Positions 34,158 through 41,474 of a stretch of 64,000 bases of DNA are shown one piece after another; position 1 is the first letter of the stretch; every line of letters starts with the position of its first letter. The notes beneath the pieces were generated by a model. It was given only the letters and a program-made list of their open reading frames with translations. It had not been told where the DNA came from and did not search any database. Source of the stretch: Brevundimonas sp. SL130 (GTDB lineage Bacteria; Pseudomonadota; Alphaproteobacteria; Caulobacterales; Caulobacteraceae); the NCBI RefSeq assembly GCF_026625805.1, contig NZ_CP113064.1:682001-746000 (forward strand), given 5' to 3'. Both the position numbers and the translations under genes were made by a program.

Positions 34158-35255
34158 CTATCGTCGGATATCGAACCCATTATCCTGCATTGCGGCGTGG
34201 ACATCCTCCGCCGAAAACAGGTTGAAGTCGCCGGGGACGGAGTGTTTGAGGCCGGCGGCGGCCAGGCCGAAGTCGAGGGCCTGTTGGTCCGTCCATCCGC
34301 TCCACAGGCCGAACAGGACGCCGGAGGCGAAGGCGTCGCCGCCGCCGACGCGGTCGATGACGCCGGCCAGCTGAATGGCCTCGGCCTGGGTCTCGATCAC
34401 GCCGTCTGGGCTGCGGGTCAGCATGACGGCGGACAGGGCCTGGTCGGCGACGCTGTCCTGGACGCGCAGGGTGCAGGCGATGCGTTGCAGGCGGGGGAAG
34501 GCGGCGAAGGCGGCGGCTGCGGCCCGGCGACGGCGCACGGCGGGATCGGGATCGTCGAACCGGGTCTTGAGCACCAGGGCGAAGTCGCGGTCGTCGGCGA
34601 AGGCGAGCGTGGCGCCGGCCAGCATCCGGCCCAGGGTGGCGGGCGGATCGCCGTCCCACTGCTCCCACAGCTTGCCGCGGAAATTGCCGTCATAGCTGAC
34701 CTTGACCCCCTTGCGGACAGCGGTCTCGATCAGGGCGACGGCGGCGGCCGAGCCGTTCGGCCCCGTCGCCGGGGTCACGCCCGAGGCGTGCAGCCATTCG
34801 ACCCCGTCCAGCAACTGGTCCCAGTCGAAGGCGGTGTTCACATGTTCGACGAAGGCCGAGCCGGCGCGGTCGTACAGAACCTCGGACGGGCGACGCACCG
34901 CGCCGGGCGTCAGGAAATACAGCCCCATCCGTCCCGGCTTGAACACCACGGGCGAGGCGTCGACCCCGTGTTTGCGCACCTCGTCCCGCGCCGCGCGGCC
35001 CAGGGGGTTGTCGGCCAGGACGGTGGCCAGGCTGGTCGGGGCGCCGAACTGGGCCAGGGACACGGCCACGTTCGCCTCGGCCCCCGCCGGACGGACCGTC
35101 AGGGCGGGGGACTGGAGCAAAAGCTCGTTCTGGTTCGGCGAGAACCGCAGCAGCATCTCGCCGAAGCAGAGGATTCGTCCACCCTTTTGGGGGCCTATGC
35201 TCGCGACGCGGTCGCTCGCGGCTTGAGGCCCCGCCGGGCTGTCGGTGTGGGTCAT
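34158..35255 (-). CDS. kdgK: 2-Dehydro-3-deoxygluconokinase
   Basis: A 365-residue PfkB-family sugar kinase that phosphorylates KDG to KDPG for the Entner-Doudoroff aldolase. Motifs: ILCFGEMLLRFSP, RPAGAEANVAVSLAQFG (substrate loop), VKVSYDGNFRGKLWEQ, and the ATP/anion-hole motif DRVGGGDAFASGVLFG with the catalytic Asp. The usual protein begins at about RILCFGE. Here the only start (ATG 35255) adds 28 residues, of which about 9-21 (GPQAASDRVASIG) are encoded by a family D hairpin repeat. It follows kduD by 21 bp on the same strand. Confidence 0.93.
   Translation of the reverse strand: MTHTDSPAGPQAASDRVASIGPQKGGRILCFGEMLLRFSPNQNELLLQSPALTVRPAGAEANVAVSLAQFGAPTSLATVLADNPLGRAARDEVRKHGVDASPVVFKPGRMGLYFLTPGAVRRPSEVLYDRAGSAFVEHVNTAFDWDQLLDGVEWLHASGVTPATGPNGSAAAVALIETAVRKGVKVSYDGNFRGKLWEQWDGDPPATLGRMLAGATLAFADDRDFALVLKTRFDDPDPAVRRRRAAAAAFAAFPRLQRIACTLRVQDSVADQALSAVMLTRSPDGVIETQAEAIQLAGVIDRVGGGDAFASGVLFGLWSGWTDQQALDFGLAAAGLKHSVPGDFNLFSAEDVHAAMQDNGFDIRR
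35190..35232. repeat. Family D hairpin repeat, copy 2, inside the 5' end of kdgK
   Basis: The core at 35195-35227 differs from 3552-3584 at three of 33 positions. The flanks GGGGCCT (35190-35196) and AGGCCCC (35226-35232) pair perfectly and differ from the flanks of copy 1. The repeat keeps the kdgK frame open. Confidence 0.7.
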
Positions 35256-35276
35256 GCGTACAGGCTTAGCCGTGTC

Positions 35277-36035
35277 TCAGCGCGCCTGCCAGCCGCCGTC
35301 GACCGGCAGGATGGCGCCCTGGACATAGTCCGAGGCCCGGCTGGCCAGGAAGACGGCGGCGCCCCCCAGATCCGACGGCTCGCCCCAGCGGCCGGCCGGA
35401 ATCCGGCCCAGGATCTCGGCCGAACGGACCGGATCCTCGCGCAGGGCCTGGGTGTTGGCGGTGGCGAAATAGCCGGGCGCGATGGCGTTGGCGGTGATGC
35501 GGTGGGGCGCCCACTCGTTGGCCATCAGCTTGGTCAGGCCGGCGACGCCCGACTTGGAGGCCGTATAGGAGGGCACGCGGATGCCGCCCTGGAATGACAG
35601 CATGGAGGCGATATTGATGATCTTGCCGCCGTCGCCCTGTTTGATGAACAGGCGGGCGACCGCCTGGCTCATGAAGAAGACGGTCTTCAGATTGATGTTC
35701 ATCACCAGGTCCCAGTCGGCCTCGGTGAAGTCCACCGCATCGGCGCGGCGGATCAGGCCGGCGTTGTTCACCAGGATGTCGATCCGGCCCATGGCCGCCA
35801 GGGCTTCCTCAACCACCCGTCCGACCGGCTCGATCGAGGTCAGGTCGGCGCTGACGGCATGGGCGCGACGGCCCATGGCCTGAACCAGGGCGACGGTTTC
35901 GTCGGAATCGGACAAGGCGACGGAGACGATGTCGGCCCCGGCCTCGGCCAGAGCCAGGGCGATGCCCTGCCCCAGGCCCACATTGCCGCCGGTGACCAGG
36001 GCGACCTTGCCGGTCAGGTCGAATGGGTTGCTCAT
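35277..36035 (-). CDS. kduD: 2-Dehydro-3-deoxy-D-gluconate 5-dehydrogenase
   Basis: A 252-residue short-chain dehydrogenase that reduces 3-deoxy-D-glycero-2,5-hexodiulosonate to KDG in the unsaturated-uronate branch of pectin breakdown. Visible are the cofactor motif VTGGNVGLGQGIALALAEAG, ILVNNAGLIRRADAVDF, the catalytic Ser in NIASMLSFQGG, YTASKSGVAGLTKLMANEWA (Tyr and Lys), and NAIAPGYFATANTQALRED, a typical KduD stretch. It heads a two-gene unit with kdgK and is divergent from the RpiB/DhuI-type isomerase gene, the enzyme expected just before it in the pathway. Confidence 0.94.
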   Translation of the reverse strand: MSNPFDLTGKVALVTGGNVGLGQGIALALAEAGADIVSVALSDSDETVALVQAMGRRAHAVSADLTSIEPVGRVVEEALAAMGRIDILVNNAGLIRRADAVDFTEADWDLVMNINLKTVFFMSQAVARLFIKQGDGGKIINIASMLSFQGGIRVPSYTASKSGVAGLTKLMANEWAPHRITANAIAPGYFATANTQALREDPVRSAEILGRIPAGRWGEPSDLGGAAVFLASRASDYVQGAILPVDGGWQAR

Positions 36036-36096
36036 GACAGGTACGTTTCCTCTCAGATCTATTTCAGGCGCCGGAACGGACCCGGCTTGTCTGTGT

Positions 36097-36111
36097 TGGT
36101 AACCGGTGTCA
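36097..36111. promoter_or_regulatory. LacI-type operator between kduD and the isomerase gene
   Basis: TGGTAACCGGTGTCA keeps the full right half ACCGGTGTCA of the palindrome and a degenerate left half. It lies 62 bp upstream of kduD and 130 bp upstream of the divergent isomerase gene, so one site may serve both. Confidence 0.55.
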
Positions 36112-36240
36112 TATACCGATGCAAACGCTTAGACCATAATCGAAAACACAGGTTCGCCGCTTCGGCTGCTTCGTCGCACCCGAGGGCCCCGACGTTTGTG
36201 ATAGGGTCGGTGGCGCTCGTCATACCCAGGAGAATCCCCC

Positions 36241-36903
36241 ATGAAGATCGCGCTCATCATCGAAAACAGCCAGGCCGCCAAGAGCGAGACTGTGCATGCC
36301 GCCCTGACCGCCGTCGCCGAGCCGATGGGGCATCAGGTGTTCCACTACGGAATGTACGCCGCCGACGACAAGGCGTCCCTGACCTATGTCATGAACGGCC
36401 TGCTGACCGGCATTCTGCTGAACTCGGGCGCCGCCGATTTCGTGGTCACCGGATGCGGGACCGGCATGGGCTCCATGCTGGCCTGCAACAGCATGCCGGG
36501 CGTCTTCTGCGGCCTGGTCATCGACCCGACCGACGCCTTCCTGTTCGGCCAGATCAACGACGGCAACGCCATCTCCATGCCCTACGCCAAGGGCTTCGGC
36601 TGGGCGGCGGAGCTGAACCTTCAGGACGTCTATCGCAAGCTGTTCGAGGGCGAGCGCGGTCTGGGCTATCCGCGGGAGCGCGCCGAGATCATGCGCAAGA
36701 ACCGCGGCATCCTGAAGGATCTGAAAGCCGTGACCTGCAAGGACATGCTGACGGTTCTGAAATCCATCGACCAGGATCTGCTCAAGGCGACCGTGGCGGG
36801 TGAACGCTTCTCCGAATACTTCTTCGCCAATGCGACGGACCAGGGCATTCGCGACTATCTGAAGAGCGTCGTCAGCACTTCGCCGGTGCTTGAAACGGTC
36901 TGA
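36241..36903 (+). CDS. RpiB/LacA/LacB-family isomerase, probable DhuI-type unsaturated-uronate isomerase
   Basis: A 220-residue member of the LacAB_rpiB family: MKIALIIENSQAAKSETVHA at the N-terminus and the catalytic-loop motif VTGCGTGMGSMLACNSMPGV, with the Cys that acts as base in RpiB. The C-terminal 70 residues extend beyond ordinary RpiB (about 150). It is divergent from kduD across one operator, and no kduI is present. Streptococcal DhuI, an RpiB-family enzyme paired with the KduD homologue DhuD, isomerises 4-deoxy-L-threo-5-hexosulose uronate. The same role here is inferred, not shown. Confidence 0.75.
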   Translation: MKIALIIENSQAAKSETVHAALTAVAEPMGHQVFHYGMYAADDKASLTYVMNGLLTGILLNSGAADFVVTGCGTGMGSMLACNSMPGVFCGLVIDPTDAFLFGQINDGNAISMPYAKGFGWAAELNLQDVYRKLFEGERGLGYPRERAEIMRKNRGILKDLKAVTCKDMLTVLKSIDQDLLKATVAGERFSEYFFANATDQGIRDYLKSVVSTSPVLETV

Positions 36904-36969
36904 TCGACCAGGGGGTGTTCGGTGCGTCGGAGACCGCGCGCCGAACACCCCTCTCATCGACGGGTTCGG

Positions 36970-38022
36970 TCAGTCGCTCAACGGAATCGCTGACTTGCGC
37001 CCAACAAGCGCCGGGCGAACCGGCTGCTGCTGTAGCTCGGCCGGATCGACGCCGCGCAGGGGCGCCAGAAGCTTTTCGGCCGCCATCCGCCCCATGTCGC
37101 GAATCGGAAGCCGGACCGAGGTCAGGTTCGGCCAGACACGCGCCGCCATCGGCAGGTCGTCGAAACCCACCACCGAAAGGTCGCGCGGCAGTTCGAGGCC
37201 GCGCTCGCGGGCGGCCTGCATGACGCCGATGGCCATGTCGTCGTTCAGGGCGAAAATGGCGCTGGGGGGCTTGGCCAGGGAGAGAAGCGCGTGCCCTGCC
37301 TCGACCCCGGATTCGAACGTATAGGCGCCCTTGAAGTCGAGGTCAGGGTCCAGCGGGATGCCGCGTGCGGCCAGGGCGTTGACGAACCCCTTGCTGCGAA
37401 CGGCCGAGGAACGGAACAGGTCCGGGCCGCGCACCAGGCCGATGCGGCTGTGCCCCAGGTCCGCCAGATGATTGGCCGCTTCGGCGGCGCCGACGCCGTC
37501 GTTCGTCACCACCATGACCTCGGGCTCGTCCAGAGCCACAGAGGCGATGCGGACATAGGGGCAGTCCAGTTCGCGCAGCAGGTCGATGACGTGTTCGTCC
37601 TCGGACACCGAGGGCGGCATGATGACGCCGTACAGGCGCTGGCGCTCGACGAAGCCGCGAATATCTTCCAGCAGGGTCGGCGAATTGCGGTTGCAGGGAT
37701 GGACGACCAGCTCCAGGCCCGAACCCTTGAGGGCGTCCAGAACCCCCTGCTGCATGTTCACGACATAGGTCGGACTTGGATTGTCGTAGATCAGACCGAT
37801 CAGGAACGAGCGGCGGAAGGCGAGGCCGCGCGCCTGGGGATCGGGGGTGAAGCCCAGGTCCTTGATGACGGCGTTGACGCGTTCGCGCGTGTCCTCCTTG
37901 ACGAAGGGCGACTGGTTGATGACCCGCGAGACTGTCTTCTTGGAGACCCGGGCCTCGCGCGCGACGTCATTGATGGTGGCCCGCTTTCCCGGCTTGCCGG
38001 CGCGCGGATCGTCTTGAGCCAA
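36970..38022 (-). CDS. LacI-family transcriptional regulator of the pectin island
   Basis: A 350-residue repressor. The N-terminal helix-turn-helix and hinge read ATINDVAREARVSKKTVSRV, INQSPFVKEDTRERV and GFTPDPQARGLAFRRS. The periplasmic-binding-protein-like effector domain follows (LIGLIYDNPSPTYVVNMQQG, GVIMPPSVSEDEHVIDLL, IFALNDDMAIGVMQAARERG, VVGFDDLPMAARVWPNLTSV). The TTG at 38022 is chosen because GGAAGGAG lies 7 nt upstream; an ATG at 38058 with a weaker site would add 12 residues. An ACCGGT operator lies 80 bp upstream, suggesting autoregulation. A KDG- or uronate-type inducer is likely. Confidence 0.88.
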   Translation of the reverse strand: MAQDDPRAGKPGKRATINDVAREARVSKKTVSRVINQSPFVKEDTRERVNAVIKDLGFTPDPQARGLAFRRSFLIGLIYDNPSPTYVVNMQQGVLDALKGSGLELVVHPCNRNSPTLLEDIRGFVERQRLYGVIMPPSVSEDEHVIDLLRELDCPYVRIASVALDEPEVMVVTNDGVGAAEAANHLADLGHSRIGLVRGPDLFRSSAVRSKGFVNALAARGIPLDPDLDFKGAYTFESGVEAGHALLSLAKPPSAIFALNDDMAIGVMQAARERGLELPRDLSVVGFDDLPMAARVWPNLTSVRLPIRDMGRMAAEKLLAPLRGVDPAELQQQPVRPALVGRKSAIPLSD

Positions 38023-38103
38023 GGTCCGGCTCCTTCCTTCTTGTCGAACCCCAGCCATAGCCGCGACTCGCCTCCGACGCCATGGGCCTGTTCTAAACCG
38101 GAT

Positions 38104-38117
38104 TGACACCGGTTTCC
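38104..38117. promoter_or_regulatory. LacI-type operator between lacI-type gene and hydratase gene
   Basis: TGACACCGGTTTCC, embedded in AAACCG...CGGTTT at 38095-38115, matches the site upstream of the pectate lyase. It sits between the divergent regulator and hydratase-like genes and may control both. Confidence 0.6.
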
Positions 38118-38192
38118 TTCGTCGCTCTTATCGAAGCTTGTTCAAGAGGCCACGGTTGTGATTTCCATCCCCCTATCCGCGAGCGGCGCACA

Positions 38193-39026
38193 ATGAGCGC
38201 GACTCCCGTCACGATGTCCGGCGACGACTTGACCGCCGAAGCGACGGCCATCGCGCAACAGTTCGTCTCGGCCCGCCTGGCCCGGCGCTGCACGCCGGAC
38301 TATCCAGGCCGTATTCCGCAGACCATGGCTGAATCCTACGCCATTCAGGACATCGCCATCGGGCTGGCGCCCGATACGGTCGTGGGCTGGAAGGTCGGCG
38401 GGGTGCCGCCGGCGCAGCGGCCGAAGCTGGCCGTGCACCGGCTGGCCGGCGCCATCTTCTCCGCCAATGTCTGGCCGGCGAAGGCCGGTGCGGCCACGCC
38501 CCTTCCCGAGATCGAAGGCGGATTCGCCGCCGTCGAAGCCGAGTTCATCGCGCGGATCGGGACGGGCGTGGACCCCGCCAAGACCGAATGGACCATCGAC
38601 GAGGCACGGGCCGTGATCGACAAGGTCTTCGTCGGCGTCGAACTGGCCGGCAGCCCCTTGTCGGCGATCAATGACCTGGGCTCGGCCGTGGTGGCGTCGG
38701 ACTTCGGCAACAACGGCGGACTGGTCGTGGGCCCCGAGCTGGAGGACTGGCGCGATACGCTGGACGATATTCAGGTCGAGACTGTCATCAACGGCGCCAG
38801 CGTCGGCGTGGGCGGTTCGCCGTCGCTCGAGGGCGGGGCGATGGAATCCGTGCGGTTCCTGCTGGAACACTGTGCGCGCTGGGGCCGTCCGCTGACGGCC
38901 GGAATGCTGGTCTCGACCGGCGCAGTCACCGGCGTTCACCGGGTCCACGCCGGAGATCAGGCCGTGTGCGTGTTCAAGGGTATCGCTGAACTCCAATGTT
39001 CGGTCGTGAGGGCCGAAGCGAAGTAA
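38193..39026 (+). CDS. FAH-superfamily 2-keto-4-pentenoate hydratase-like protein
   Basis: A 277-residue protein of the fumarylacetoacetate hydrolase/MhpD superfamily. Matching segments are AESYAIQDIAIGLAPDTVVGW, WKVGGVPPAQRPKLAVHRLAG, FAAVEAEFIARIG (metal-binding Glu pair), VFVGVELAGSPLSAINDLG, VASDFGNNGGLVVGPELEDW and LTAGMLVSTGAVTGVHRVHAGD. MhpD-type enzymes add water to 2-hydroxypentadienoate; other family members act on 2-keto-3-deoxy acids. Here it lies between the regulator and exuT under an operator, so a 2-keto-3-deoxy sugar acid is a reasonable substrate guess. The exact reaction is unknown. ATG at 38193 is used. Confidence 0.75.
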   Translation: MSATPVTMSGDDLTAEATAIAQQFVSARLARRCTPDYPGRIPQTMAESYAIQDIAIGLAPDTVVGWKVGGVPPAQRPKLAVHRLAGAIFSANVWPAKAGAATPLPEIEGGFAAVEAEFIARIGTGVDPAKTEWTIDEARAVIDKVFVGVELAGSPLSAINDLGSAVVASDFGNNGGLVVGPELEDWRDTLDDIQVETVINGASVGVGGSPSLEGGAMESVRFLLEHCARWGRPLTAGMLVSTGAVTGVHRVHAGDQAVCVFKGIAELQCSVVRAEAK

Positions 39027-39112
39027 ACATCATCTGGCGCTGAACCCGTTCACCCTCGAGGTCGAACTAGAAGACGGGGCGCGCCGAGGAACATCAGGAA
39101 CGGGTAAGAGTC

Positions 39113-40420
39113 ATGACTGACGCGTCGAGCACAGGTCCGATCAAGATAAAGGCGCCTTCGCCGGGCAAGTACCGGTGGGTGATCGTGTGGCTGCTGTTCG
39201 CCGCCATGGTCATCAACTATGTCGACCGGCAGGCCATCGGCGTGCTGAAGCCGACGCTGATGACCGAGTTCGGCTGGACCGAGACGGACTATGCCGACAT
39301 CATCTTCTGGTTCCAGGCCTCCTATGCGGTCTCCTATCTGCTGTGGGGCCGGATCGTCGATAAGATCGGGGCGCGTTGGGGCTTCGGTCTGGCCTTCATC
39401 ATTTGGCAGATCGCCTTCATTTTCCACGCGGGCATCCGCGGCATGGGCGGGGCTATAGCCGCGCGTGTGGCCCTTGGAATCGGCGAGGGCGGCGGCTTCC
39501 CCGCCGGCATCAAGGCCGTCACCGAATGGTTCCCCAAGAAGGAACGCGCCTTTGCGGTCGGCATATTCAACGCCGGCACCAATATCGGCGCCATACTGAC
39601 GCCCATCCTCATTCCGCTGATCGCCACCGTCTGGTTCGGCACGCGTGAGAATCCCGCCTGGGAAATGGCCATCATCATCTTGGGGCTTGCCGGTCTGATC
39701 TGGGCCCCGATCTGGTTCTGGCTCTACAAGCGGCCGCGTGAACATCCGCGCATCACGCCGGCTGAACTGGCCTGGATCGAACAGGACACGCCTGATCCCG
39801 TCGAGAAAGTGGGTTGGTTGAAGCTGCTGACGGTCAAGGAGACCTGGGCCTATGCGCTGGGCAAGTTCCTGATTGACCCGATCTGGTGGTTCTTCCTGTT
39901 CTGGCTGCCGGGCTTCCTCGGCTCGCAATACGACCTGGACCTGCTGACCTTCGGCCCGCCGCTGATCGCCATCTATCTGCTGTCTGATTTCGGTTCGGTG
40001 GGCGGCGGCTGGCTGTCGGGGCAGTTTCTGAAGCGGGGCATGAGCCTGGGCGCGGCGCGCAAGCTGACCATGCTGATCTGCGCCCTGGCCGTGGTTCCGG
40101 TCGCCTTCGCGGGCATGGCTTCCAGCGTTTGGCTGGCGGTGCTGATCATCGGCGTGGCCACAGCTGCGCACCAAGGCTTTTCGGCCAATCTTTACGCCAT
40201 GCCGGGCGATGTCTTCCCGCGTTCGGCGGTCGGTTCGGTCGTTGGCATCGGCGGAATGGTCGGCGGTATCGGCGGCATGGCCATGGCCAAGTACGCGGGC
40301 TATGTGCTGGATAAGATCGGCAGCTATACGCCGATCTTCGTGGTGGCGGCGTCGGCCTATCTGATCGCCCTGCTGGTCATCCATCTGCTGTCGCCGAAAT
40401 ACGCGCCGGCCAAGGTCTGA
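39113..40420 (+). CDS. exuT: Hexuronate MFS transporter, ExuT-like
   Basis: A 435-residue major facilitator of the anion:cation symporter (ACS) family with twelve predicted helices. Motifs: INYVDRQAIGVLKPTLMTEF in TM1, GRIVDKIGARWGF (loop 2-3), LGIGEGGGFPAGIKAVTEWF (ACS signature), ERAFAVGIFNAGTNIGAI, and GFSANLYAMPGDVFPRSAVG. These match ExuT galacturonate/glucuronate symporters. Start is ATG 39113, 86 bp after the hydratase-like gene, likely cotranscribed with it and the esterase that follows. It would be a second uronate route beside the TRAP system. Confidence 0.9.
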   Translation: MTDASSTGPIKIKAPSPGKYRWVIVWLLFAAMVINYVDRQAIGVLKPTLMTEFGWTETDYADIIFWFQASYAVSYLLWGRIVDKIGARWGFGLAFIIWQIAFIFHAGIRGMGGAIAARVALGIGEGGGFPAGIKAVTEWFPKKERAFAVGIFNAGTNIGAILTPILIPLIATVWFGTRENPAWEMAIIILGLAGLIWAPIWFWLYKRPREHPRITPAELAWIEQDTPDPVEKVGWLKLLTVKETWAYALGKFLIDPIWWFFLFWLPGFLGSQYDLDLLTFGPPLIAIYLLSDFGSVGGGWLSGQFLKRGMSLGAARKLTMLICALAVVPVAFAGMASSVWLAVLIIGVATAAHQGFSANLYAMPGDVFPRSAVGSVVGIGGMVGGIGGMAMAKYAGYVLDKIGSYTPIFVVAASAYLIALLVIHLLSPKYAPAKV

Positions 40421-40471
40421 TCCCGCAAGCGGCCGGGATGTCCCGGCCGCTGCCTTCCTTGGGGCGGTGAC

Positions 40472-41470
40472 ATGAAGATAGAACGCAGAAGCCTGCTGGG
40501 CTTGGCCGCCGTGGCGGCGGCGGGCGCCGCTCGTCCAGCACTGGCTTGCCAAGCCGTCGGCGCGCCCTCGGCGTCCGCTCTGGCGCCGCCCGACCCTGCC
40601 GAAGTCATTCGGCTCTGGCCGAACGGCGCGCCGGGCGGGGAGGGGGTGTCCGTCACTCCCATCGTGCCGGAACGATCGACCGACCCGGCCTTCCATGACC
40701 GATACGCCCAGTACACGACGGACCCGATCCTGACGGTGTTCCGTCCAGAGCGACCGAATGGGTCCGCCCTGCTGCTGATCCCCGGCGGCGGCTATCGCTG
40801 GGCGGTGCTGGACAAGGAGGGGTACGACGTCGCCCGCGTCTTCGCCGCATCGGGCACGACCTGTTTCGTCCTGCGCTACCGACTGCCGGCCGACGGCTGG
40901 GCCGCCGGAGCGGACGCGCCCTTGCAGGACGCCCAACGCGCGCTTCGCCTGATCCGAAGCCGTTCGGCCGACTATGGCGTGAACCCCGCCAAGATCGGCG
41001 TGCTGGGGGCCTCCGCCGGCGGCCATCTGGCGGGTCTGGCCAGTGTCAGGACGGATGCGACCTATGATCCGGTGGACGCGTCCGACACGGTTTCGCTGCG
41101 GCCCGACCTGACGGTGCTGATGTATCCCGTAGCGACCATGGCCGATCCGTTCGTCCACGCCGGATCCCGCGCCCATCTGCTGGGCGATGCGCCGTCGGCC
41201 GAGCGTGTCGCCGCCTATTCCCTAGAGCGGATGGACTGGACCGGCGCGGCGCCGGTGTTTCTGTTGCACGCCATGGATGACGGCGCCGTGCCGGTGGAGA
41301 ATAGTCTTCTGCTCTTATCTAAGCTGAAGGCCGCCGGCGTTCCGGCCGAGGCGCATCTGTTCCAGGAAGGCGGACACGGGTTCGGCGTCCGCCTGATCAG
41401 GGGGCGACCCGCCGAAGTGTGGCCTGACCTGGTCCGGGCGTGGGGCCGGCGGCTCGACTTTGCTCTTTAG
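40472..41470 (+). CDS. Exported alpha/beta hydrolase, probable pectin/xylan acetylesterase
   Basis: A 332-residue hydrolase with a Tat-like signal (ERRSLLGLAAVAAAGAARPA). It resembles BD-FAE/Axe-type acetylesterases: VIRLWPNGAPGGEG near the start, LLIPGGGYRWAVLDKEGYDV (oxyanion), VLGASAGGHLAGLAS (nucleophile Ser), LLHAMDDGAVPVENSLLL (Asp) and FQEGGHGFGVRL (His). Enzymes of this type remove acetyl groups from plant polysaccharides; pectin acetyl groups fit the location at the end of the pectin island. It starts 51 bp after exuT and ends 4 bp before the convergent kinase stop. Confidence 0.82.
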   Translation: MKIERRSLLGLAAVAAAGAARPALACQAVGAPSASALAPPDPAEVIRLWPNGAPGGEGVSVTPIVPERSTDPAFHDRYAQYTTDPILTVFRPERPNGSALLLIPGGGYRWAVLDKEGYDVARVFAASGTTCFVLRYRLPADGWAAGADAPLQDAQRALRLIRSRSADYGVNPAKIGVLGASAGGHLAGLASVRTDATYDPVDASDTVSLRPDLTVLMYPVATMADPFVHAGSRAHLLGDAPSAERVAAYSLERMDWTGAAPVFLLHAMDDGAVPVENSLLLLSKLKAAGVPAEAHLFQEGGHGFGVRLIRGRPAEVWPDLVRAWGRRLDFAL

Positions 41471-41474
41471 CCGG

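Noticed and set aside
39050..41176. 708-codon minus-strand open frame opposite exuT and the acetylesterase
   Set aside because: Shadow of two well-supported genes; no recognisable domain.
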